Of a DNA stretch of 64,000 bases, positions 47,816 to 60,300 are shown one piece after another. The notes below the pieces were generated by a model, which was not told the DNA's origin, ran no database searches, and saw nothing but the letters and a program-made list of their open reading frames with translations. Source of the stretch: Acanthochromis polyacanthus (taxonomy: Eukaryota > Chordata > Actinopteri > Pomacentridae); assembly GCF_021347895.1 (NCBI RefSeq), contig NC_067113.1:43935474-43999473 (forward strand), read 5' to 3'. Position numbers and translations under genes: made by a program. Position 1 is the stretch's first letter. Each line of letters begins with the position of its first letter.

Positions 47816-50800
47816 GTAAGGTGAATATTCAAATCCAGCCAGTGCTGTAAAATGGAATCACACTGACAAGTAACAGAGAACCAGTCGATACTAAATTCTT
47901 CCTCACTGCTCTCATTGTTGCTATCCATCTGACTGTCTGACAGAATCACTTACCACTGAGGAATGAGTTCTAATTGACTTTGAATATATTGTTGTGACAC
48001 TGACAAAGCTATTTTAAAACGCTGCTTTGGACACTTATTGCTTACACTTGTGGAGCTGTTCGTGCTCAGTTTGTAAAACAGGCAGCACAGGGTTCAGTTC
48101 ACACCTCTATCACTGGTATTTTTCAGGCTGAAATAAGTCTTATTTGATGGATCGATGCGACCGTACAGAGAATTTGCTCAGATTTGTTGACCGTTCTTCC
48201 CATTCGCACACACGAGTAAAACAAAACGTCAGCCAGAGAGGGAAAAATTACCGACTGCCAGACCTGGGCGGCCTCTTTCTGGCCTTTTCTTTCCGCTTTT
48301 TCCAGCTTCTCTTTCACCCAATTTCCCCTTGCATTCTGACATGTCTCTTCCCTTTTGTGTCCGGACATATTTTGCTTACTCATCCGTGCCTTGTTTACAT
48401 GACTTTGCCTTCATCCTTTTGTTTTTCTTGATCCCCTTGTCTTAATATTCCTTTCTTTTGTCCACACTCCCACAAGGTTCCTCCCCTTGTTCATCTTTAA
48501 AGACTCCAACTTCAGACACAATAGAGGGAATAACTCAGCTCAAATTGCAATATTCAGCAAATCCAGTCCATTTATTTCATCTTTCTTAAAGGGAAGATTT
48601 GCCATCTTATGCAACACAGCGAGGATTTTGCTTCCTCAACTCATGATCTCAGTGACACGCGTGTAAATAAGAATAAAAGAGAAACCAAAGTTTTCCTTCG
48701 TATGAGAAATCTTGCGGGACATTCACACTACAAACTCCTTCACTAACTGCACATTTACATACAAATGAAGACATTCATTCATATTCATGTGGCGGATACA
48801 TTAAGCAAGAATGCATACATATAATAGCGAGTAATCAAACTGAGCAGAAAGAAAGAAACAAAGGCTGAGAGAGACTGTACATACATGAACAGAGACAAGA
48901 AATAGCTGAAGCCTTCGTGTAATTACAAGGTACGACAACACAACTTGTGACACGCTGGAACAAAACTGGAGTCTTTCATGAAGCAGAGCGCCAGGGCTCA
49001 GCGAACGTGATGACATGAGACTCCAACCCTCGAGGGAATACATGTGCCCTCGTATTCTGTACACAGAAAGCTGGCTGTAGATGAACAGACGAATGTGTGA
49101 AAGTGAAAGTGTGCTTGTGTGTGCAGCAGCAGATGTGGGTAAATACAGTCTATTTCCATACGTTGGCTTTACTGATGTAAATATGTGTGTTCTTGCATAA
49201 TGACGACAGAAAGAGACCGGGTGGTTCAGATGTTTGTGTGTGTTTCACATTTTTTGAGTGCTGGCTTGTCGAGAAAAGTGGAAATGATCTGAAACTAAAT
49301 GATGGTGATGGATGAGTTTGGTATCTGTAACTCGCTTTGGGTTCGTTTTCCCGCAAGACGTCGAATCCGCAATATGAAATATTTGTTTGCTCAGTCGGTC
49401 CCTCGCTGAATAAATGAGTCAGTCTGTGTCTGTTAGCCTGGAGCGAGCAAAACATCACGAAAAAAAACCCAGAACAAAACACAAAAACACAAAAACCGTC
49501 GTAGAAATCTACATTTGCTTTCATAATGCAACATCTCGTTTCCAACTCTAGAACTATTGGCAGTCGAAGTCATGAAAATTCACATTATAAAAACAAATGA
49601 AAATTAACTCAATTCTGGCTTCTTGACTGCGGTGCAATCAACAGAGCTAAATGCTCGCTCTGAGGCAGAATGTGAATAATGCACAAATCTGGTTTTCCAC
49701 AGTTAATAAAACATTTAACCCCTAACTTTCCTTTTCTTGAGCAAAGTTTAGAGGTGCAGATAATCTCGCAAAAAAGGGTGATTTTTCTTCCTTGTGCATC
49801 TCTCTTACTTGTTGATCAGTACATGAGTAAACACAAACAGGGGTTCTATTTTAAATAACAGCATTTCTGTGTTCCTACCAAGCAGACTAAAAAGGCCAAC
49901 AAGGCCAGTGTTTACCAGATGGTGATGTTGTGTGATTGGAAGCCAAAGATCATTTTTCCATTTTTGACTGACAGAGCAGTTTCTCTGCCAAGCACAGCAA
50001 AGAGGCATGATTTTTGACTTGTGTATTTTCACAATAAAGAGGAGGAAAATCACTATTTTACATGCCCCCACTTCATCAAATCCCACCGTACAGTAAATCA
50101 TATTCCACGGCTGTCTGCATTAATCTTTTTTAGCTCCGTCAGGGCGCTTGAAAATCCATTTTGCTCATACAGTCGAGAGTGGAAATCCAGGTACGCGCTG
50201 CATCAACACCCATTGTGTTCATTCTAATATACAACCACCAAACAATGGCTGTTTTGTGTGGCTGCAGAGGGTGAAGGTACATAATCAGTATCCCTATATT
50301 AGCCGCCCTTACACTAAGCGCAGGCGGCTACAAAAGCCAAGTTGACAAGGCGCCACTACAAATTAGGCCTGAGCCGAGCAGATAATCTGTATCCGCCTCA
50401 GTAATTGATTGTGTTTTAGCTTCTTCGGAACTCACCAACAGGTGGCGGCATTGCAGAAACACTTGCTTGGCTGCCAATATGTTTACAAGTGACCTTTCAC
50501 CTTCTGGTTTCTGTGCTTCCCAAACACACCTGCAGCAGATCAACAAGGCAACCACTTGACAATTGCGCAGATTTTGGAGATTCGTTGTGGGATTTACCCT
50601 CATTTTTTTTCAGTTTTTTGTGGATTTACAAGCCTGGTAATGTCCTGAAGACGTGTGGATTCACCTCTAAAGTGAAGTTCCGGACTTTGAGGATTCACAA
50701 GGCTGATGAAGCTCAAGAAAATCTAGTGAGTGTGATCTTTTTTTTTTTTTAGCACTTTCTTGCTGTTTTTATCATCCACACTGTTCTGCAGGTGTTTTTT

Positions 50801-52919
50801 CACTGGGGAGAAACTTGTAGATGTTGTTTGAGAGTGTACTGCTGGCTCTGGTAGGCAGCTGTTGGTGCATCACATTAAATTAAAATACACATTAAATTAC
50901 AGAGCTCAGGAAATTTGGAATTCAGTCCAGTTAAACGGTTTTGCTGTTCGATCCGCTGTGTGCTGTTTTAAAAGGATAACAGGAACAAAATGCTTGCAGT
51001 TGGTTCACTAGTTTCATTTATTTAATCTCAGTTTTGTGACTAGACTTTGTTTGACTGAATGCACTTGGTTTGCCCTGTGATAATGTTATATAATTATGCT
51101 CTTGAAGCTGCTGCAGGCTGACTGAGAAACTAGGAGAGAGGGTTTAAAGTGTTTATCTTTCGACTGAGCTCTTGGACATTAAAACACGGATTCTTCTCGC
51201 TGACTTTACTTCTTGTTTTCTCTTGTCTACATGTGCAAACTGTTCTTCTGATTGCAGATCTTGTGCTTAAGGCTGAATCCGACTAAAAAATGTGATATTA
51301 TGTTCCTGGACTCGAGCTGAGAGTTGAACAATTAATTGAAATGTTATCTTAAAATGGCCACAAGTGTAACAACCAAAATTCAGGAGTTGCAGTTTTTAGA
51401 TAACGGTAAAATATGTCACTAAATGAAGCTTTTAGTGATGCTAACAGAGATGCTTCAGCCTAGAAATCGCATTCTGCACACGTATAAAGGAACGTTCTCG
51501 CAATTAACCGCTGTCAAAATCATCTTAATATGATTTTTCTTCTCTATTCTAGATAGTAAATGTCAACAGTGTTGAGTTACAGAAGTTAATTCTCCTCTTT
51601 GCTCCCTGATGCTGACTCTTACTTTAGTGTCCTGAGTATAGTGGTGTGTTTTTTTTGTTCAAAGCAACAACAGCACTTTTCTTTAGAGGGGTTATAAAGA
51701 TAAATCTGTAATGCTTCCTGTGTATAAAGTTTCCTGGAAAGTCATTCTGGAAACTGCACTTTCAACTCCTGAGCTCCCGTAATGTGATAGTTTGTCACTG
51801 AATGGCTGCTCTAACTGCCAACAGATAGCTAATGTCAAGCAGTTTGGATGTTATTCACATGCTACTTACACTTTCATGGATCTGAGGCGAAGATCTGGCA
51901 TTATTTTGTTTACATATCAGTCATCATGCAAGTGATCAGCAAGGAACGTCGTGTGGAACTTCCATTTACCTCTAAAAGCGCATGAATTTTTCAACTCCTG
52001 CTAACTGCCTCGCTTTATTATCGGTTTAATGCTAATTGCAAATGAAAGAGTTGTCCTGCGGATGGAGTTAGAGTTTGCGCAATTCAGTTCAGTAAATTGC
52101 TCTTTTCCCCCTGTATTATAAGTTCACACTTATGCCAGAACTGTGGAATTTTGAGGGCAATTATTTGGATGCTGTGCAGAAATGTCTTACTGCTTGGAAA
52201 GTTAAATGTTTCACTAAGTAGCACTGAAATGTAGCATTCCACATTCATGATATACTCAACACCTCCTCATTCTGTCTTTATTTTATTATCAAATGCACAC
52301 ACTGTGAATATGTCAGTTTGTTATGATTAAGAGTTGAATACTGATTGACCATTAAAATGCTGCAAAGCGTTCTAGTAATCAGAAAGAGGGTAATGACAAG
52401 TTGTAACTGTGTGTCTAGTTTTCCATTTAAATTCTGCTACTTATATCATAACTTGCAATAGCTGATTTTGAAATCTGTTTTTATTTCTTGTATTGCATTA
52501 TCAGACAGATAATCACCAGCCTTGGCTTGTTTCAGTTGTTTAAAGTGTTTCATATTCCGTCACGTTCAAACAACTTCTCATATCGGTTGTAAAATGCGAC
52601 TAAAATGAAATGAGCACATGACAATATATAAAGCGGCAGGCGATGCTCTCCAAAAATCATTTCTTTATCCGTGTTCATTTTCATCTAAGTTATTTGTTTT
52701 TGCTTTGCAATATTGTGCTTCAGCATAAAAATGATTACCTGTGCAGATTAATAGACAAAGGTGTTTTGGGGTCTTGCTGTTTTCAAATGCGCTTTATAAA
52801 TACGTTTGATTTGGACTGTTGTTAATTCAAAGAAGTGTGGCTAAATTCCAATCAAACCTTTTCTTTTGTTGGGTTTAATTAAAACCAGGTCATTAAAGGT
52901 CATCAGCAATGGGTGACAC
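47816..52919. other. Large stretch without recognised gene
   Basis: Five kilobases with no RT, transposase, receptor or other familiar motif. A possible donor-like AGTGAGTGTG follows an open stretch at 50400-50735, but no protein family is recognised there. A T-run lies at 50739-50750. The rest is plain AT-rich DNA. Confidence 0.45.
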
Positions 52920-53060
52920 TGACTAAAATTAGGCATGCAGAGAAGAATCCCCACATCATGATGATTCTACCACCGTGCTTCACCATGTGGGTAATTGTGA
53001 TGTTCTGCAGTATTTCACACCAAACTGAGTCTAATTTAGATCTTGTCATACCGAAGAAGC
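52920..53060 (-). mobile_element. Tc1/mariner fragment
   Basis: 'agagaagaatccccacatca' and 'tgatgattctaccaccgtgc' followed by 'ttcaccatg' match the transposase KHGG..(I)MWG block (minus strand) seen at 15454-15480 and 19444-19480. It is about 140 bp, cut on both sides, next to the 3' end of a LINE. Confidence 0.6.
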
Positions 53061-53069
53061 TTCATGTTT

Positions 53070-53625
53070 TCGATTTATTTATTTATTTTTGTTGTAAAGG
53101 CAAGGCAAGGCAAATTTATTTATATGGCACATTTCAACAACGAGGCGATTCAAAGCGCTTCACAAATACATTAAGAAAGGAAGCCAGCATATAGGCTTTA
53201 AAACTGGAGAGATGTGATCTATTTTCTTGGTTTTAGTGAGGACTCGAGCAGCAGAGTTTTGAATCTGCTGCAGTTGTTTGAGTGTTTTTTTTAGGTAGAC
53301 CTGTAAAGATATTGTTACAGTAATCAAGCCGACTGAAAATAAATGCATGGACTAGCTTTTCCAGGCCCTTTAATTCTTGAGATATTTTTCAGTGATAGTA
53401 AGCCGACTTTGTAACTGCTTTAATGTGTTTTCCAAAACTGAGTTCTGAGTCCATCACCACACCCAGATTTCTGGCCTGGTCTGCAGTTTTTAACTGTAGA
53501 GACTGAAGCTCTAGGCTCACTTTTAGTCGGCCTTCCTTGGCTTCAAAAACCATTACCTCAGGTTTGTCTAAAACATGCAAACCAGATGGATGAACCATCG
53601 GAAAAACAGATGAAGAACACTGGTG
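53070..53625 (-). mobile_element. 5'-truncated LINE (L2/Maui-like), minus strand
   Basis: Minus-strand peptides match the C-terminal end of a CR1/L2-group ORF2. RLKVSLELQSLQLKTADQARNLGVVMDSELSF is followed by HIKAVTKSAYYH (53389-53530). LKQLQQIQNSAARVLTKTKK and DHISPVLKPICWLPF lie at 53160-53300. The 3'UTR (GGCAAGGCAAATTTATTTAT on the plus strand at about 53105) runs into an AAATAAATAAAT-type tail at 53072-53086. The frames are broken. Truncation at about 53625 is what incomplete reverse transcription produces. Confidence 0.85.
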
Positions 53626-53718
53626 GACAAAAGAAATTGAAGTTATTTAGAATCACCTCGTTTTTGACCGGCCTGTCTGTTAGAAGACGATCACTTTGTT
53701 TCCTTACTGTATGCCATA

Positions 53719-54120
53719 TTTAAAGTCCCTCTCCGGTGTCGATTTATTCCTTAAAATCTAATCTCTGCGTATTAAAGATACATATTTTCCCTGAAATGTA
53801 TCCATTCATCTTAGACGCAACACAGAAACTGATTTTGAAGAAGAATAATGAAGCAGAAAGCCTCACCCCTGACAGGACTGATTCTTTAAGTTTCTTATGT
53901 ATGAAAACCCAGAAGCCTTAATGGAGCATTTCTGTCATTGGTACGCTGCATTTTAAAGTTGGAAATGCTCGGTCATGGCGCCTTCTACCCATTTCACTTA
54001 AAATATGTCATCAGAAATGCCATGTGGACATGTCGGTATAGTAAAACACTTCAACTGAAGGAGGCTTTTAGCAAGAGCGTAAAAAACAACTTTTTTCCCC
54101 CAAATGACCTCTACGTTTAA
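53719..54120 (+). mobile_element. MITE copy, TTTAAAGTCC family
   Basis: It begins TTTAAAGTCCCTCTCCGGTG, a better-kept version of the left end at 27272. The block 'ttggaaatgctcggtcatgg' matches 25127-25147. The right terminus is not clear; the given end is approximate. Two short frames here are by-products. Confidence 0.5.
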
Positions 54121-55805
54121 ACAGTTCCACCAATGATAAAGGCAAAAGATCTTTAAAGATACACAAGCCACTGGGCTAACACAGTCCCACACATCTCATG
54201 GGGTAATTGGGCTGTCAAAGTGCAACTGTGCCTCCTTACAGCCCCTAATGGCAGCGCTTACCAACGCCGTGACCTTGTGCACCAGAAATGATGAAAGAGG
54301 CTAATTTCTATGGTGTGGGAGGCCACAGTGATGCATGGCATCATTTTTAACTCGCTCTGAGATGCTCTCGGGACATTCTGTGTATCGCTAAAGGTCAGCT
54401 CCAAAAGGTCACACGCTGATAGAATACACAAATATCTATAAATTTAGACAAAGAGAGATTGAAGAAGCACATATGCATTTATGTCCACTGTAAGAGTCTT
54501 TCGTCATCTCTCATTATCTCAAAAGTGCACAAAACCACTCCCACACAGATGCAAACTTCCATTCCAACCATATGTTTTTGCTGATCTAATGACATCTGAG
54601 TGATGCATCTATAACTCGGCTCAGACCTCAAAGCGTCGCTAAATTTCTCCTCGTCTGCTCTTGCCTAAAGCGTGATCTGATGTAACATATTTTCCCATTT
54701 CGTACCAAATGCTCTCAAACTTTCTGGACATGGATCCGAATTTGGAGATGGTTTGTGTGATGAAAGGTCTGAGATAAACTTATTTTGGTTCTCTATAACT
54801 CGCCATAGAGGGAAAACGCGCGCTTAATCTGCGGCATAATTACAGAGTATTAGCGGGACTCCCCTGGGAGAGAGATGGAAAGATGGAGGCAGAGATCAGG
54901 ACAGAGATGGAAAGAGGAGGGGAAAAGGAGAGCGACAACAAAAGGAGGATGAAGGTAAAAGAGTAAGAGATTCAATGGCGACAAGAGGAGGGAAAGAGAT
55001 AATGGAGAAAGCGCTAAAATTAAGGCTAAAAGACATAATAGTGGGGCTAAATAAACGCTGCTATTTGTGTTCCTTTTTTTTTGTTGTTGCAGAGACGGGT
55101 TCCTTGGGCTAAATCTCACATTCCTACGCCGCAGATGAATGTGTGTATAAATGTAAGCATTTACATGTTTCGCTCCTGGTGTGTGCATGCGTGTGTGAAA
55201 TCCTGTGTGAGATCCTCTTGGCTCGCGACTCCAATCTGTGAATAGGAGTGGGATGAGAGCGGCTCTATTTTGGGGGTCTGAAGCCATGTCCATGTCTGTC
55301 AGTGTGGGGAGAGAGATAAAGCGTTATACAACTCAGAGAGGGACTGAGCGGGCCTGAAAGCTTGTTTGTTAGTGTGTGCGTGTTGTTTTTAAAAAAAAAA
55401 ATACATATCATATGCTGTATTATCTTTAATAAATGAAAACAGACAAGGAGAGCAGAGACGGATATTAATAGAAAGTGAGGAATAACAGAGACAGAGCAGA
55501 AAAGAGACACCAGAAGACAGAAGCTCTCCTTATACATCGGCAAGCCAGACATCATTACTCAGTTTGGCTTCTTGTGGATACATCAGTACTTTTATACACA
55601 TAAGTAGCAATGGCTTCTAGTGGAGAGACGACAAAGCTACACTTGAGAGAGTTTGGAAATTCGTCCACCAGTGAGAGCTGATTAAATTCCCTCTTCAGTC
55701 TTGAGTGAACCCCTTTAAACTCACACAAAATTTCATTTTTTCCCCATTAAACTGCTGTAAAATGATGAACTTAGATGTAACCCGACACGATTGTTTCATA
55801 TAGAA
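54121..55805. other. Non-coding, nothing recognised
   Basis: A purine-rich tract at 54865-55010 gives a Ser/Leu/Pro-rich minus-strand frame (54850-55293) that I do not take as a gene. Nothing else was identified. Confidence 0.5.
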
Positions 55806-56070
55806 CAGGGGTGTCAGTCATTTTAGTTCAGGGGCCACTTTCAGCCCAATTTTCTCTGAAGTGGGTGAGTCAAATCAGAGCACAATAACCTTTAAATAAC
55901 CACAACTCTAAATTTTTCCTTTGTTTTAGTGCAAAAAAGCACATTCTGAAAGTGTTCACATTTAAGAAATTATCCTTTTCCTGAACATCATGAACAACTT
56001 GAAATTTCTTAAGAAAAATAAGTTCCATTTCAGCAACATTATGCCTCAGTTTATCATTTACGCGTTACAA
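55806..56070 (+). mobile_element. hAT-like dispersed repeat
   Basis: It starts CAGGGGTGTCAGTCATTTTA, followed by 'gttcaggggccactttcagc'. It is the same repeat as 1-169 in opposite orientation and extends further into the body ('gtgcaaaaaagcacattctg', 'tatgcctcagtttatcattt'). No transposase is present. The right terminus is not located. Confidence 0.6.
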
Positions 56071-56899
56071 CTTCCACATCACAGTGTTTCTACAAAGGAG
56101 TGTAGCAAGACTGCAAAGGCCCTGGAATTCCTGAGCTGATCAAAACTTAGATAAGCTCTCCCTCTCTCCAGCACTGACCAACACCCATCTCTATAGGAGG
56201 ATTGAGACATTTGTATTTCTGTAGGTTTTCATTCACAGAAGGATGGAGCTCCTGTGAACATTTAAACCCCTGGAATAACTTCTTCTTTTTGAAAGACAAT
56301 GACTTTCAATTATATGCTATGGATGTTTGTTTAATGAACTTTCATGCTAAAATCCCTTGTCAGCTTCAGGAGACCCTCAGCCGGAGACGTCTCTGCATTC
56401 CACAGATCAGATAACAAGTCGTAAAACTTTATGGCAGAAGGCTGGAACAGAGAGAGACACACTCTTTAACTGAAGAAACTAATTACTTCAAAGTTCATAT
56501 TTCTAAAATTTATTTTGCTCTTTCCTCATTACCAAAGTTATAGTGAGATTATGTTGTACATCATATCCGAATTTGACAGTTATATTTGTTACAGAAGCCT
56601 AGATATCGAAATGCCTTGTTAATTGACCTCTCCCACAGGATTTTGGACTGAATTCCCTTATTAACCTCTGAATTTCCTCTCCATTTAGGGTGAATGATGA
56701 CCATTGTATTTACCTGTTACCAAATCTCTGACTTGTTGTTATATTCTCACTGTGATACATATTTTTAATGTCATAAACATAAACATATAGTTATGAATGA
56801 AATGATTCACATCATATGAACATATGTATTAATCTACACATTTCACTTTCACACAACTGAATATGGTGGGATAGACAGATCGTGTTTTGCGCGTTTAAT
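56071..56899. other. Non-coding, nothing firm
   Basis: No recognised gene. Part may belong to the element to the right, whose start I cannot place. Confidence 0.4.
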
Positions 56900-57985
56900 G
56901 TCATATTTTAATCCATTCTGGACTCCTCTTTCTTCTCTACTTTGTGAGAACAAAGAGATTCCAAATTCCACCAGACTCGCGCCTAAAAGTTCTCTCTCTC
57001 CGCCCAGGTCCTCCCCTTAGCTGGACCCACAGATAAAGTCAGCCGTAGCCCACATCATCGCTCTTACTCTCTTACCGACCCTCTCTCTTACCCTTCTCTT
57101 CCTGAGAGGCCAACCAAAGTCTCTCTCATTATTTTCTTACCTAAAGCGCGTTTTTCCTGTCTTTGAAATTCCCTCACCATCTAAGTATAACTATTTACCT
57201 CTTAATATTGTTGTAACTTAAGGAGACATTTTGCTCACGTTAAGCCGAATTTTATTCGTTTAATCTGAAGAACCGATTCAGAACCAGCATTTGTTTTTCT
57301 TAATTTTGACCGTTTTTCATCAACACCCGTTTTTCTTGGCTAAAGCCTGAGAACCATCATTTTAAACCAAGCAACACTCAGCTGAGAACTCCGGAGGCCT
57401 GCTGGATCAGGTCCGTGATCAACCCACGGCAGGACATCCAGGCGGCCATAACGACGACGCACCGCTCCGAACTTGCCAGTCAAGACCGTGTGCATAATCT
57501 GAAGGCCCCGCAAGTCCCAGCCCCATGACGGTTCACTTCAATAACTCCAGCTGAGTTTGCTCTGATTCCATTCTATGGGTGATGTACTAACCGCTTGGTC
57601 ATTTAATTCATTTAATCAATTTATTCTTTTACAAATCATTAGAATTCTTAATCCAAATTACCGGTTACCTCGTCAGGTTAGCTCTGGCTAATCCTCACCA
57701 TATTTCCTTCTCTTTCGCACACACTCCCACATTCCACACACGCGCACACACACACACCATATCTACATTGTATATAGTTCACTTGTCATTATTTTCATAG
57801 AATAGTTAATAAATACCTCATTATAGACCAAATTACAGTCTTGTGTTTCTTTGTGTAGAATGTGGTCAATTTAACCGAGGATTCAAGACTTTTTGATATG
57901 AGATTGATCAAAATTTTTATGAATATTAATTTTTTTATTAAAATTAATATTTTTCCCTAGAGATCTAGGGTGGTGCCCCAATTAT
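56900..57985 (+). mobile_element. Possible LTR-retroelement (ERV-like) terminal region
   Basis: This GC-richer, pyrimidine-rich block has a layout like an LTR. A long unique region is followed by an AATAAA at about 57810, a CA-rich stretch and then AGGGTGGTGCCCC at about 57968, which resembles the LTR/primer-site junction of some fish retroelements as I remember them. No TG…CA ends or target duplication could be fixed, and no gag, pol or env frame is present. An AATATTAATTTT / AAAATTAATATT inverted pair lies at about 57922-57952. Confidence 0.3.
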
Positions 57986-58074
57986 TGATAACGAGAGCAA
58001 TAAATCATAACGTAGTACCGCTACAGGAGCGACACATTTAGTCACAGCTATCTGGAACTGAACGGCATAGTATT

Positions 58075-58205
58075 TTACTTTATGCTCAAAATGACAAAAG
58101 TCAGACAAAAAAATAGACAAAAAAGTTACAAAGTGACAGAAACAAGACAAAAAGGTTACACAAATGACACAAACAAGACCAAAAATGACAAAAGCGAGAA
58201 ACAAT
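58075..58205. repeat. Degenerate short tandem repeat (AATGACAAAA type)
   Basis: Variants of GACAAAAA, AATGACAAAA and AGACAAAAAGTTACA recur over about 130 bp with unequal spacing. It is an old, decayed tandem array. Confidence 0.6.
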
Positions 58206-59984
58206 ACAATATATCTATTCAAACACAGATATAATGACAACAGACAAACTAATCTAATACCCCCAAACCCTTCAGTGCCTTGTGACCCTCCTCAATCCTC
58301 CCAGAGCGAATAACCCAACTCAGTCTTTCATCCTATCCCAAAAATTGCTGCATTTTTCAAAACAAATCGGCAAATTATGTCTCATTTTTTCAGAATGATT
58401 CCATCTTTTAATCCTTCTGGAACACAATTTTAAAGTCAGCGCACAATTCAGCACATCCCGTCCTCTTACCAAAGAGCTGTTATTAATAATCTTCTGCCAA
58501 TATCGGCCTCAAAAGCTCAGTATGGGATGGCCTCCGACAAACACTCCCACTGGTGAAGTTTGAAAGTTAGGAGACAAGCAGGCGGCTGAAAGATGGAAAC
58601 GAATCAAGAGAACAGAACAAAGAAACAAGAAAATGTGGGCTGACACAAGACAGAAAACTTTCATGAGGGATTGAAAAGTATTAGAGATAAGGAAAGGAAT
58701 CGTGAGCAAACAAATCCATCGTAATCTTCACAGTTTTCTCCATTTAACATTTTTATAAAAGAGCTCCACAGCAGCTTCTTTGTATTTCTTGACATGGTAC
58801 ACAAAGCAAATGACGTGAAATATCATAAGTTTGTGAAACGGGGTGTGAAGAGGACGTTCAGAGTTCGACTACAGTACTGTGGTGTGATGTTGTAGCACCT
58901 GCTGTGCATCTCACTACAAACTGTCACATCTCAGCAGAGGTAGACGACCTGAGGGATCTGCTACGAAGCCAGACTAGTGGGTTAGTGAGTTGTGCTGAGC
59001 TTAAAGTTGGAGTTTTCAGTGTCGTGTAAAGGTGGCTCTCTTTTAACCTGCTCGATCACCATGGTAACACAGGTAACCTGCTCTACAGAAGGTTAGGTTC
59101 AACGTTTAGGAGTTCTTCAATCAGTGGAAGCATCATCCTTTCACCAGCTATTTTTGCTGATATTTTGAGTGACAGATTCTCCACTGAGGGACTGTTATAA
59201 ATGCAAACCTGCTGAAATGTAAGTTAGTAATACCACTGAAAGAAGCTGTGAAACAAGTTGTATCCACAATGATGCAGAAAGTACCCAGCAGCTAAACAGT
59301 CCGTTTTAAGCTGCTAGTGTTGCTGCTAACAGAGCACAGATTAGAAAGTTGACTAGTCTACTGGTATTTATCGCAGGTAATATTCAATTAGTAACACTAA
59401 TGTCACTTTAATTTGGCCAAAAATAAAGTATTTTCCACATTTCTTTTAACATGGAACAGTATCCGACCGAAATCGCACTTGTTGAGTATCGTATAAACGT
59501 ATAAAGTTTAAAGTTTCAGAGCTCTCATGTGCAGCTGCATTGAGAGTGTACCGAGTGATAGTACAAAGTATAAGAACTTAAAAATGATTTTGCAATTTTC
59601 TACCAGCATTACTCTCTTGTATGATTCACATTAAAAGTGCTTTTTGTCACAACAAATTTTAGATTTCTCAGAACTCTCCCTTATAATAGCCTGTTTATTC
59701 CGGCTGAAGTGGATAACATTGGTCCATTTTTTGTAGAGTCACATGATGCGTCAAACTTACCCTTTTCTGGGAATGCACTCATATCGTAAAGCAGAAAGCA
59801 TTGGCTAACTATTGATTACCACTGGTGATATCCTCTTTTTTGAATTAGTCAACCTTGCTTTTGTGGGAAATGATGTGTTTCATAATTTGCTAAGTGTGCA
59901 TATTAAAGAGTTGCATTGATAGGCTGATTTCCAACACTTTCATAGCACACTTACCTGTGGTTGATCTTAATTACTCTGCCAAGG
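58206..59984. other. Non-coding, nothing recognised
   Basis: No gene or repeat family identified. Minus-strand frames around 58440-58330 have no known motif. Confidence 0.45.
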
Positions 59985-60300
59985 AATGCTGTGGAGTTAT
60001 GTGATGATTGCCGTACATTTTTTTCCATCTGTTAGTCTGTTAGTTAAACAGATTTTGATGAAATTTTCAGGAAAGGTCAGAAATGACACAAGGACCAACT
60101 TATTACATTTTGGCAGTGATGCAACTTACAGTCTGGATCCACGGATTTGGTAAAGATTTCTGCATCACTGCGAGATAGTGGCATGCTGTCACTGTAACTA
60201 TGACAAGAAGTGAACACTATGCCAGCTGCCTGCTGATGATCACATGAATGCGATCCTACTACACATTCACCACTGCAGACCTATCGGGACTTTTCCGTTG
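59985..60300. repeat. Probable dispersed repeat, class unknown
   Basis: 'ccatctgttagtctgttagt', 'acagattttgatgaaatttt' and 'caggaaaggtcagaaatgac' resemble a family common in animal genomes that begins CCAAGGAGGTTATG (here CCAAGGAATGCTGTGGAGTTATG). No second copy is in this window; the limits are approximate. Confidence 0.35.

Noticed and set aside
50400..50760. A 5' non-coding exon ending at a GTGAGT donor
   Set aside because: The donor-like site alone is common by chance; no acceptor, promoter or downstream exon was found.
54850..55293. 147-codon minus-strand frame
   Set aside because: Hydrophobic part comes from a GA-rich plus strand; no signal of a real gene.
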